Shown one piece after another: positions 1-5,744 of a stretch of DNA of 13,107 bases (its first letter is position 1; the number at the start of each line of letters is the position of its first letter). The position numbers and the translations under genes are program-made. The stretch is from an uncultured Collinsella sp. (lineage in GTDB: Bacteria; Actinomycetota; Coriobacteriia; Coriobacteriales; Coriobacteriaceae). The notes beneath the pieces are model-generated. The model was given only the letters and a program-made list of their open reading frames with translations. It was not told where the DNA came from and did no database searches. The stretch spans positions 1 through 13,107 of the forward strand of contig CAAETU010000078.1 in assembly GCA_900759045.1 (NCBI GenBank), written 5' to 3'.

Positions 1-93
1 AAGATTGAAGGGCCTGACCCCGGAGGAGTACCGGAATCAGGCCCTCGCGGCCTAGTCGCTATTTAGGGCGTCCAAGATTTGGGGCGCAGTTCA
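1..93 (+). mobile_element. Right end of an IS3-family insertion sequence
   Basis: Downstream of the transposase stop, bases 69-93 read GCGTCCAAGATTTGGGGCGC followed by AGTTCA. Terminal repeats of IS150-group elements typically end in TCCAA...TTGGGGxGCAGTxCA, so the element probably ends at 93. The next bases, ATC at 94-96, could be the short target duplication, but the left end is outside the window and this cannot be confirmed. Confidence 0.6.
2..55 (+). CDS. IS3-family transposase (OrfB), C-terminal end only
   Basis: The window opens inside a reading frame whose last residues are RLKGLTPEEYRNQALAA followed by TAG. This KGLTPxEYRNQA tail is the usual C-terminus of the DDE integrase subunit (OrfB) of IS3-family elements, especially the IS150 group. 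The catalytic core lies outside the window, so activity cannot be judged. The stop codon is followed within 40 bases by a terminal-repeat-like sequence, which fits the layout of such elements. The match is from memory of the family and the visible piece is only 17 residues. Confidence 0.7.
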   Translation, partial: RLKGLTPEEYRNQALAA

Positions 94-133
94 ATCAAGA
101 CGGAGCCGGGCCTTGTTTCATTTGCCCGGATAA

Positions 134-170
134 AACCTGCCAAAATAAACCTGTCCCTTTTTGGCAGGTT
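134..170 (-). terminator. Hairpin terminator of the GntR regulator gene, REP-like
   Basis: AACCTGCCAAAA (134-145) is perfectly complementary to TTTTGGCAGGTT (159-170). Read on the minus strand, the stem starts inside the TAA stop of the regulator and is followed by TTTTAT, as in a modest intrinsic terminator. The loop carries a second AACCTG copy (148-153) that could pair with the same right arm. A further hairpin, CCGGGC (106-111) with GCCCGG (124-129), lies just beyond. Confidence 0.6.
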
Positions 171-900
171 AGCGGAGCTTGCTGGTCTCGAAGTACTCGG
201 GGAACTGGTCCAGAACCTCGGTCTGGTTGCGGAACATCATATGCAGGTGCTTGCTGACCAAAAAGCTCGCTTCGATGGGGTCGCGACCGGCGATAGCGCG
301 GCGAATCTGCTTGTGCTCGTTCACGATGTCCTGATTGTCGAGAACTTGCGTGGCAGCGCGCAGCCAGCGGAAGCGCTCTAGGTCGGCATTGGTCTCTTCG
401 AGCCACGACCACACGGTGCTGCGACATGCGATGCTAAAGATCATGTGGTGCATGAGGTTATCGCTCAAAAAGAAGCCGATGCGATCCTCGTCGGCCATGG
501 CCTTTTCCTGCAGCGTGATGGCGCGGTCGAGCTGCTCGATGCCAGCCGACGTGGCGCGTGCACAGCATTCCACGATTACCTGCTTTTCCAGATGTTCGCG
601 GATGTAACAGGCACTCTCGGCAAGGGTGAGGTTGATGGGTGAGACGTAGGTGCCGCTTTGGGGCACGGTGCGCACCAGGCCTTCCTGCGCCAGACGCACC
701 AGTGCCTCGCGCACAGGGGTGCGCCCCATATCCAGGTCGTCGCAAAGTTGCTTGACGCCCAGCTTTTCGCCCGGCTTGTAGTCCAGGTAGACGATTTTGC
801 GTCGAATGGTGTGGTAGGACTGGTCCTGTAGGCTCGTTTCCTGCTCGCCGACGTGCATCGATTCTTCCATAGCGCCTCGCAACTGTTCTATCAAACTCAT
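169..900 (-). CDS. GntR-family transcriptional regulator, FadR/FCD subfamily
   Basis: The 243-residue protein is the normal size for FadR-type regulators. Residues about 27-88 form the winged helix-turn-helix, with the typical MGRTPVREAL recognition helix followed by LAQEGLV and the wing SGTYVSP. Residues about 95-235 form the all-helical FCD sensor domain. The four metal-ligand positions of the FCD family appear to be present: D147 and H151 in DNLMH, H196 in NEHKQ, and H218 in KHLH. FCD domains bind small carboxylates or related metabolites; the ligand here cannot be read from sequence. The gene is divergent from the YeiH-type exporter, 163 bases away, so it probably controls that gene and itself. 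The first ATG has no visible Shine-Dalgarno sequence, whereas Met11 (preceded by GAGG) and Met15 (preceded by GGAAG) do, so the true start may be at 870 or 858. Confidence 0.9.
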   Translation of the reverse strand: MSLIEQLRGAMEESMHVGEQETSLQDQSYHTIRRKIVYLDYKPGEKLGVKQLCDDLDMGRTPVREALVRLAQEGLVRTVPQSGTYVSPINLTLAESACYIREHLEKQVIVECCARATSAGIEQLDRAITLQEKAMADEDRIGFFLSDNLMHHMIFSIACRSTVWSWLEETNADLERFRWLRAATQVLDNQDIVNEHKQIRRAIAGRDPIEASFLVSKHLHMMFRNQTEVLDQFPEYFETSKLR

Positions 901-1063
901 ATGTCAGTTGTTAATTATGCCGCGAATCAGCTCTCCGCGGTGGGTAATTCGGCTGTTGCCTGAGAACTATTGCGGCATCTTAGTCTGTGTTTGCGCAAGG
1001 CTGCGCTCAATGTTGCCGTATCATAAGCCGTCGCAAACGTGAAATAGAAAGAAGGAGTCCCAT
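901..1063. promoter_or_regulatory. Divergent control region between the GntR regulator and the YeiH-type gene
   Basis: The 163 bases must hold both promoters. A two-part inverted repeat is visible: AATTA (913-917) and CCGCG (920-924) against CGCGG (936-940) and TAATT (945-949). A second pair, ATGCCGC (917-923) and GCGGCAT (972-978), overlaps it. TTGCGCAA (991-998) is a perfect 8-base palindrome. A possible -10 for the plus-strand gene is TATCAT (1019-1024), but no good -35 goes with it. Any of the repeats could be the regulator's operator. GAAGGAG (1051-1057), 6 bases before ATG, is the ribosome binding site of the plus-strand gene. Confidence 0.5.
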
Positions 1064-2098
1064 ATGCAACTGGCAAATATCGTACGCGAGCGCTGGAAAG
1101 GCGTCTTGTTCTGCCTGATCATCGCTATCCCCGCGACGTTGCTCGGCAAACAGATTGAGGTGGTCGGTGGGCCGGTATTTGCCATCCTCTTTGGCATGGT
1201 CCTGGCACTCGTCTTTCCCAAGAATCGTCGCGAACAGCTCGCCGCCGGCGTCACCTATACGTCCAAAAAAGTCTTGCAGTACGCGGTTATCCTGCTTGGC
1301 TTTGGCATGAACCTCTCCCAGATTCTGTCCAAGGGCGCCCAGTCGCTGCCGATTATCGTGGCGACAATTTCGACCTCGCTTGTCATCGCCTTTGTGCTCT
1401 GCCGCGTCATGAACGTGCCGGGCAAGATCGCGACGCTTGTGGGTGTGGGTTCGTCGATTTGCGGCGGTTCTGCCATCGCCGCGACCGCACCCGTCATCGA
1501 TGCCGACGATCGCGAGATTGCCCAGGCCATTTCGGTCATCTTCCTGTTTAACGTTATCGCGGCGCTCGTGTTTCCGACGCTCGGCGGCATGCTCGGGCTG
1601 ACCAACGAGGGCTTTGGCCTGTTTGCCGGCACCGCCATCAACGACACCTCGTCCGTAACGGCTGCGGCGAGTGCCTGGGACAGTATGCATCCCGGCGCCA
1701 ATGTGCTCGAGAGCGCCACAGTGGTCAAGCTCACCAGGACGCTGGCCATCATTCCCATCACGCTGGCGCTTGCTTGCTGGCAGATGCATCTGGCGCGCAA
1801 GGCCGGCGGCGACGCCAAAAGCACGTTCTCGCTTAAACGTGCGTTTCCCATGTTTGTGCTGTTCTTTGTGCTGGCGAGCGTGATCACCACGGTGCTTCAG
1901 CTTCCCGCGTCCATTACGGCGCCCATCAAGGAGCTGTCGAAGTTCTTTATCGTGATGGCTATGGCGGCTATTGGTTTTAATACCGATATCGTCGAGCTGG
2001 TCAAAAAGGGCGGCAAGCCTATCGCGTTGGGCTTTTGCTGCTGGATTGGCATTGCGTGCATGAGTTTGGGAATGCAGCACGTGCTGGGAATCTGGTAG
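1064..2098 (+). CDS. YeiH-family putative sulfate exporter (UPF0324 membrane protein)
   Basis: This is a 344-residue hydrophobic protein with roughly ten membrane segments, the usual size for the YeiH / conserved hypothetical 698 family. Family hallmarks are visible: VGVGSSICGGSAIAA at 126-140 with TAPVI just after, and GTAINDTSSVTAAA at 189-202, together with the LLGFGMNL segment near 77-84. Members are annotated as putative sulfate exporters, often next to genes that make sulfite or sulfate from sulfonates, but the substrate is rarely proven. The start is supported by GAAGGAG at 1051-1057. The gene is alone on its strand, divergent from a FadR-type regulator that probably senses a metabolite linked to the transported compound. 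No sulfonate-degradation gene is in the window, although cysE about 8 kb away is also part of sulfur metabolism. Confidence 0.88.
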   Translation: MQLANIVRERWKGVLFCLIIAIPATLLGKQIEVVGGPVFAILFGMVLALVFPKNRREQLAAGVTYTSKKVLQYAVILLGFGMNLSQILSKGAQSLPIIVATISTSLVIAFVLCRVMNVPGKIATLVGVGSSICGGSAIAATAPVIDADDREIAQAISVIFLFNVIAALVFPTLGGMLGLTNEGFGLFAGTAINDTSSVTAAASAWDSMHPGANVLESATVVKLTRTLAIIPITLALACWQMHLARKAGGDAKSTFSLKRAFPMFVLFFVLASVITTVLQLPASITAPIKELSKFFIVMAMAAIGFNTDIVELVKKGGKPIALGFCCWIGIACMSLGMQHVLGIW

Positions 2099-2150
2099 AG
2101 AAGTAGCTGATTTGCGTGCTGCGTGCTGGCGAGCGCATGCCTGCGGTGGA

Positions 2151-2239
2151 GCGATAGGAGCTCTTGCGGGTATGGCTTGTCCGCAGGTTGATAGGTCCCG
2201 AAGAGCTCTTATCGCCCCGCCAGGATGGCGATGCGGGGC
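2151..2239. repeat. Tandem hairpin-forming inverted repeats between the exporter and the activator-like gene
   Basis: Bases 2151-2170 (GCGATAGGAGCTCTTGCGGG) pair with 2197-2215 (CCCGAAGAGCTCTTATCGC) with one G-T wobble and one bulged base, giving a stem of about 19 pairs around a 26-base loop. The right arm contains the perfect palindrome AAGAGCTCTT (2201-2210). A second hairpin, GCCCCGC (2214-2220) with GCGGGGC (2233-2239), follows and overlaps the first by two bases. Neither is followed by a T run on either strand, so a simple intrinsic terminator is doubtful. It could be the transcript end of the exporter gene, a regulatory RNA element or a dispersed repeat. Confidence 0.5.
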
Positions 2240-2273
2240 AATTCATATATTCGCAGGACGGCGACTTTTGCCC

Positions 2274-2279
2274 TATAGT
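2274..2279 (+). promoter_or_regulatory. Candidate -10 element of the activator-like gene
   Basis: TATAGT at 2274-2279 resembles a sigma-70 type -10 hexamer. The matching -35 is weak: TTCGCA at 2250-2255 gives an 18-base spacer. This would place transcription start near 2286 and leave a leader of about 80 bases. Confidence 0.3.
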
Positions 2280-2364
2280 GTTTGGTGAGTAATATCGTTC
2301 AATTTTGAAACACTCGGTCGTGCGACCGTCGGCGGTTGCACGTCGCCGCGGACAGGGGCAAATC

Positions 2365-3615
2365 ATGGATAGCGATGCCAAGCTGCAGATTCTGATTGAG
2401 GCATTGTCCGCAGCCGGAGCATCGGCGCTGGCAATCGACGAGCGCGGTGGCGTTGTGATCTCGACTATGAGTGACGCGGCGCTCGAGCAGGATATCGCTG
2501 CTTTTGTTTCCGAGCGTCTCGCTCGCGTGGGCGATGGGGCGCGCCTGGTGATGGGCCACGAGGGCGTGCGGTTGAGCTTGACGGTGCGCCCGACGGCCAA
2601 GGAGTGCGGAGCGCTTTGGGTGGTCGTGGCGCATGAGGTGCGCGCCGCTGCGACGCATGCGGGCATCGAGTGGCTCAATGCCGACGAAGTCGAGGCTCGC
2701 TACGCGTCGAGCACGTACGGCATCGTCGAAGACGCGGCGACGGTCGCTGCCCCCGTACGGGAGAGCTATGCGCGTGGGGTGCCCCTTATGCTCGAGGGCG
2801 AGCTGGGCGCGGGGCAGGATCAGATTGCAAAACGCCTGTACCTGGATGGACCCTATGCCGATCAGCCCTTTGTGTCCGTTGCGCTCGATGAGCTTACGGA
2901 TCGCGGCTGGCGCCATCTGCTCAAAAGTTCCGAATCGCCGCTATTCCAAACGGGGCTGACACTTTGCATGGGCGGCTGGCATGCTGTTGGCCCCCAACGT
3001 TTGCGCGAGCTCGTGTCCGCAATGATCGACACGGCGCTCGCAACTCGTTGCCATGTGGTGTTGACGGCAAACGATATGCCGGGCGGCGGCGAAAGCGATC
3101 AGGCTGCTTTTGTAACCGAGCGCTTGGCATGTGCAGTGAGTGTGGCGCCGGCGATTGCCGAGCAGAACGGCGCGTCGGAAAAGGTTGCGCGCTATCTGGG
3201 GTATCTGGCAGATATGTTTAAGACGGGTGCCCCCATGTTGTCCGCCGCCGCGGCAGAGACGCTCGATGCGTACCGTTGGCCCCGCAATTACCTGCAGCTG
3301 CGTGAAGTCTCTGAACGACTCTATATATTAGTGGGGGCTGGAACGGTGGAGCGCGCCGTGGCGAAAGAGGTGCTTGCCCAGGAGGACGTTATCAAGACCG
3401 CGACCTTTGGCGCCCCGGCGCTCGAAAGCGATTTGTACATCTTGCGTCCCCTGGCCGATACCGAGCGCGATGTCGCACGGTTGGTTCTGCAGCACCTTCA
3501 CGGCAACAGGACACGTGCGGCAGAGGTGCTCGGTATAAGCCGCACGACTTTATGGCGCCTGCTGAAGGACAACGACCGCCGAGCGAGGCGCCGTGACCGC
3601 GTGCGGCGCGTGTGA
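2365..3615 (+). CDS. Degenerate sigma-54-activator-like transcription factor with Fis-type HTH
   Basis: The ATG at 2365 is preferred over an upstream TTG at 2305 because AGGGG (2354-2358) lies 6 bases before it; this gives 416 residues. The order is: an unassigned N-terminal region (1-110), a region shaped like the AAA+ core of NtrC-type activators (about 120-325), and a C-terminal Fis-type helix-turn-helix (about 365-402, with NRTRAAEVLGISRTTLWRLL). Landmarks of the AAA+ fold remain: GELGAGQDQ at 145-153 sits where GExGTGKE belongs, and WPRNYLQLREVSERL at 305-319 where WPGNVRELxNxxER belongs. The Walker A lysine is replaced by Gln151, the Walker B acidic pair is missing (TLCMGGW at 199-205), and no GAFTGA loop is visible. 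It therefore should neither hydrolyse ATP nor engage sigma-54, and probably acts as a TyrR-like regulator of sigma-70 promoters. Its targets are unknown; the next gene follows 50 bases later. Confidence 0.75.
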   Translation: MDSDAKLQILIEALSAAGASALAIDERGGVVISTMSDAALEQDIAAFVSERLARVGDGARLVMGHEGVRLSLTVRPTAKECGALWVVVAHEVRAAATHAGIEWLNADEVEARYASSTYGIVEDAATVAAPVRESYARGVPLMLEGELGAGQDQIAKRLYLDGPYADQPFVSVALDELTDRGWRHLLKSSESPLFQTGLTLCMGGWHAVGPQRLRELVSAMIDTALATRCHVVLTANDMPGGGESDQAAFVTERLACAVSVAPAIAEQNGASEKVARYLGYLADMFKTGAPMLSAAAAETLDAYRWPRNYLQLREVSERLYILVGAGTVERAVAKEVLAQEDVIKTATFGAPALESDLYILRPLADTERDVARLVLQHLHGNRTRAAEVLGISRTTLWRLLKDNDRRARRRDRVRRV

Positions 3616-3665
3616 TACAGTCCAAAGAAGCATTGTTTCGATTGTGTTACGGCGTGCGGGGGAGT

Positions 3666-4241
3666 ATGGCGGAGACTTCAAAAACGAACCGAACAAAGCG
3701 AAGTGCGGCGCCGGTCGGCCGGCGTACGACTTCGCGGACGTGGGGCAAAAGCGCCTCGGGGTTCGACGGCTCGTTCAAGCGCACAAAATATGGCTATCCT
3801 TCGGCAAGCGCCCGCTTGGCCATGCAGGCCGAGTCCTCGTTGTGGGGACGAAGGCGCGTGGTGGGCTCAAAGCTCAAGCACGATGGAACGCTCGGCTACA
3901 TTAGCCGTGGCGCTGCTCGCCGTAGCGGCCTCAATCCCGCAGGCTGGCATCGCTACGTTCCGATCGCGGTCGTTGTTGCGGTGATTGTCATCGCGCTCGG
4001 GGCGCTCGGGTATGCCGGCGACGGCGCGAGTCTGGGCGCGATGTTCAAATCGCCCGAACTTGCGCATGTTGGCACGGAGCTTGTTGAAGGCGCACGAGAC
4101 CAGACGGGTGTGGCGCCCCAGCGTGGCATGGTCGCAGCTGCTGCCACCATTGCCGATGCGCAAAAGAACGAGGACGAACAAGGCGACGGCGCCAAAACGA
4201 CTCACACGAACGAAACGACGACAACTCCATCGGCAAGATAA
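3666..4241 (+). CDS. Hypothetical single-pass membrane protein
   Basis: I do not recognise this 191-residue protein. Its first 97 residues are strongly basic and rich in Ser, Arg and Lys with no acidic clusters. One clear membrane segment follows (about 98-118, YVPIAVVVAVIVIALGALGY). A low-complexity Ala, Glu, Asp and Thr-rich tail ends in a threonine run. The charge pattern (basic before the membrane, acidic after) predicts a cytoplasmic N-terminus and an exported C-terminal tail. The ATG at 3666 is preceded by GGGGGAG, which ends one base before it, so the spacing is tight; a GTG at 3612 that overlaps the previous stop would add 18 residues. The short gap suggests co-transcription with the degenerate activator. 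Other frames here are also open, so the call rests mainly on the membrane segment and charge asymmetry. Confidence 0.6.
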   Translation: MAETSKTNRTKRSAAPVGRRTTSRTWGKSASGFDGSFKRTKYGYPSASARLAMQAESSLWGRRRVVGSKLKHDGTLGYISRGAARRSGLNPAGWHRYVPIAVVVAVIVIALGALGYAGDGASLGAMFKSPELAHVGTELVEGARDQTGVAPQRGMVAAAATIADAQKNEDEQGDGAKTTHTNETTTTPSAR

Positions 4242-4360
4242 GTTGCGAGTGGGGCAGCAAATATGGGACGGGGCCTTTAAGCTGTCCAAGACAGTGGCTC
4301 ACTCGATGTCAGGCACCAACAGCGAGCGGGCCGCATTTGCGTCAAGGTGACGTGAAATGA

Positions 4361-4389
4361 GAGGGCGCTGACCTTTTGGTCGCGCCCTC
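4361..4389. terminator. Bidirectional hairpin between convergent genes
   Basis: GAGGGCGC (4361-4368) and GACC (4370-4373) pair with GGTC (4378-4381) and GCGCCCTC (4382-4389) around a TTTT loop. This makes a 12-pair stem with only T4369 bulged. It lies between the end of the membrane-protein gene and the 3' end of the nitroreductase gene. T runs are poor on both sides (TCATTT on the minus strand). Bases 4242-4360 show no other feature. Confidence 0.65.
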
Positions 4390-4450
4390 GAAATTGAACG
4401 TCAGATTGGCGCGAATGCGGCTCGCGCAGCGTCAACGGGTCCGCCGTTCG

Positions 4451-4978
4451 TTAGAACGGCGGAACATACACCACGTTGTCGCGGCGAGGCTTGGCCTCGG
4501 GAAGCGCGTCCCCGGCGTAGCCCAGGATGCAGTTGCCGACGCCGCGCAGGCTTCCGTCGGCGGGCAGACCCCAGCTGGCCAGCAGCTCCAGGCCCTCGGG
4601 CGAATCGAAAACCTCGTGGGCGCGATGGATCCAGCACGAATCAACACCCAGCGCATAGGCAGCATTGAGCAGGTTGCCCATGGCGAGCGATCCGTCTTCG
4701 AGGTGCGTCGGCACGCTGCGGTCGACGAGCACCACTACAACGGTTTTAGCGCCGTAGAAGGGGTCGCCGTTGCTGCCCATGACTTGCGCATTGAGCTGCG
4801 AGAGGCGCTCGACGGTCGCGGGGTCGGTAACGGCGACAAACGTCACCGGCTGGCGCCCCATGCCGCTCGGTGCATACTGGCCTGCCTCGATAATGCGTGC
4901 GAGCTTTTCTGCCTCGACGGGGCGATCGCTGTAGTTACGGCAGCTACGGCGATGGATGAGCGCTTCGATGGTCTCCAT
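4451..4978 (-). CDS. Nitroreductase-family FMN oxidoreductase
   Basis: The protein has 175 residues from the ATG at 4976-4978, which is preceded on the minus strand by AGGAGA at suitable spacing. A longer frame back to 5107 lacks any homology-like sequence before METIEAL and is rejected as the start. The nitroreductase fold is evident from the FMN-phosphate motif RRSCRNYSDRPV (10-21), APSGMGRQPVTFVAV (36-50), the central helix GSLAMGNLLNAAYALGVDSC (96-115) and the C-terminal ILGY segment (151-154). Such small enzymes bind FMN as homodimers and reduce nitro groups, quinones or flavins with NAD(P)H; the physiological substrate is not predictable. It is a single-gene unit, convergent with the membrane-protein gene and divergent from the 96-residue orphan. 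No fused ferredoxin domain is present. Confidence 0.9.
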   Translation of the reverse strand: METIEALIHRRSCRNYSDRPVEAEKLARIIEAGQYAPSGMGRQPVTFVAVTDPATVERLSQLNAQVMGSNGDPFYGAKTVVVVLVDRSVPTHLEDGSLAMGNLLNAAYALGVDSCWIHRAHEVFDSPEGLELLASWGLPADGSLRGVGNCILGYAGDALPEAKPRRDNVVYVPPF

Positions 4979-5273
4979 GGGTTCTCCTAGCGATGACGTT
5001 GCAGATGCTCCGTTCTTACCCGTCGTGCCGTGGCTGTAATCGCGCAGAGGGTCCCAAACAGCAATGGCTACCAATCGGAAAAGTCGGTTTGCATAAAACT
5101 GCGGCAAGAATGTGAGAAGCTGATGAGATGGTTAAACGTTTTATCCCGTCTACCCTGCGGTTTTTTACCACTTGCCTAAATCATGGGCGCATATCCATTG
5201 ATAAAGGTTTTACTAAAGGGGTACCAACGTTTATCAATGCGCTGTGGTGGCGCTGGGCCAGGAGGTAACTATC
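4979..5273. other. Intergenic region between nitroreductase and orphan gene
   Basis: These 295 bases hold the ribosome binding site and presumably the promoter of the minus-strand nitroreductase, and the control region of the plus-strand orphan. AACGTTTTATC (5135-5145) resembles the arms of the inverted repeat at 5197-5238. A 46-codon open frame starts at ATG 5128 and stops at 5268, five bases before the orphan start; it overlaps the inverted repeat and has no good Shine-Dalgarno sequence, so I do not call it a gene. I see no convincing -35/-10 pair for either gene. Confidence 0.4.
5197..5238. promoter_or_regulatory. Inverted repeat upstream of the 96-residue orphan, operator candidate
   Basis: ATTGATAAAGGTT (5197-5209) and AACGTTTATCAAT (5226-5238) are inverted copies with one mismatch in 13, separated by 16 bases that include the palindrome GGTACC (5220-5225). 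The arms contain a TTGATA that could act as a -35, with a poor TACCAA 17 bases downstream. The symmetry and A/T-rich arms suit a dimeric regulator; formation of an RNA hairpin is also possible. The right arm ends 21 bases before the AGGAGGT ribosome binding site. Confidence 0.5.
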
Positions 5274-5564
5274 ATGTTCCAGGCTGGAGATGTTGTCGAG
5301 ACTGACTTCGAAGGATTTCTGAAGCTGCTGCGTTCCAAGACGCGAGCTTTCGTGTCGATCAACGATCACGAGTACTACATCACGCACACCGATGGCTATT
5401 GGCGTGTTCAGGATTGCGAGGCCCTCAACGATAAGGGCCACTTTACTGACTGTTCCGAGCTGGTCAACACGGTCTGCGAGGTCGTCGAGCTGCCTTGGAT
5501 CTGCGGCAAGAGCCTGCACGACAGCTTTGCGGGCGCAACGGTCTACGAGGCCGTCGCTGCCTAA
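5274..5564 (+). CDS. Small conserved-looking hypothetical protein (96 residues)
   Basis: I do not recognise this protein. The start at ATG 5274 is well supported by AGGAGGT (5260-5266) seven bases upstream. The product is a compact acidic soluble protein with no signal peptide or membrane segment. It is rich in aromatic residues, Asp and His in the middle (NDHEYYITHTDGYWRV, 30-45) and has four cysteines (48, 60, 68, 77), not arranged as a standard zinc knuckle. The near-consensus ribosome binding site and the perfect terminator immediately downstream show a real, monocistronic and probably well-expressed gene. Its neighbours give no functional clue. The alternating hydrophobic pattern of the middle section suggests a small beta-sheet domain, which is inference only. 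Confidence 0.8.
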   Translation: MFQAGDVVETDFEGFLKLLRSKTRAFVSINDHEYYITHTDGYWRVQDCEALNDKGHFTDCSELVNTVCEVVELPWICGKSLHDSFAGATVYEAVAA

Positions 5565-5592
5565 CGGGCAAATACATCGCTATTCTCGCGTG

Positions 5593-5629
5593 ACCGCCGG
5601 CGCCGCCCCCGCGCCGGCGGTCTTTTTTT
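5593..5629 (+). terminator. Strong intrinsic terminator of the 96-residue orphan gene
   Basis: ACCGCCGGCGC (5593-5603) and GCGCCGGCGGT (5611-5621) form a perfect 11-pair GC-rich stem with a 7-base loop. It is followed directly by CTTTTTTT (5622-5629). Confidence 0.95.
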
Positions 5630-5669
5630 GTCGATATGCAATGCAGACCGGCCATATATATCGAGCTTA

Positions 5670-5726
5670 TTGACGATAGTCAAAACTCGGACTAATCTAG
5701 AAATATAAATTGGTCAAAACTCGGAC
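5670..5726 (+). promoter_or_regulatory. Promoter with twin operator-like direct repeats ahead of the MarR/ABC operon
   Basis: TTGACG (5670-5675) and TAATCT (5693-5698) are spaced by exactly 17 bases, a plausible sigma-70 promoter; TATAAA (5704-5709) is an alternative -10. The 14-base sequence GTCAAAACTCGGAC occurs twice without mismatch, at 5679-5692 (filling the -35/-10 spacer) and at 5713-5726 (just after the expected transcription start). The copies are 34 bases apart, about three helical turns. The first copy also forms TTGAC-GATA-GTCAA, a small palindrome over the -35. The arrangement fits repression by the MarR protein encoded immediately downstream. Confidence 0.65.
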
Positions 5727-5744
5727 AATCGAATGGTGGGATAG

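Noticed and set aside
1007..2080. Minus-strand open frame of 357 codons opposite the YeiH-type gene
   Set aside because: It is the antisense shadow of a clear membrane-protein gene, with a His/Arg/Gln/Asp-rich composition typical of shadows in GC-rich DNA and no recognisable domain.
4979..5107. N-terminal extension of the nitroreductase to 5107
   Set aside because: The extra 43 residues resemble no part of the family, and AGGAGA lies correctly before the internal ATG at 4978.
5128..5268. 46-codon frame just upstream of the orphan gene
   Set aside because: No good ribosome binding site, it contains the inverted repeat and the orphan's own Shine-Dalgarno sequence, and its composition is not convincing.
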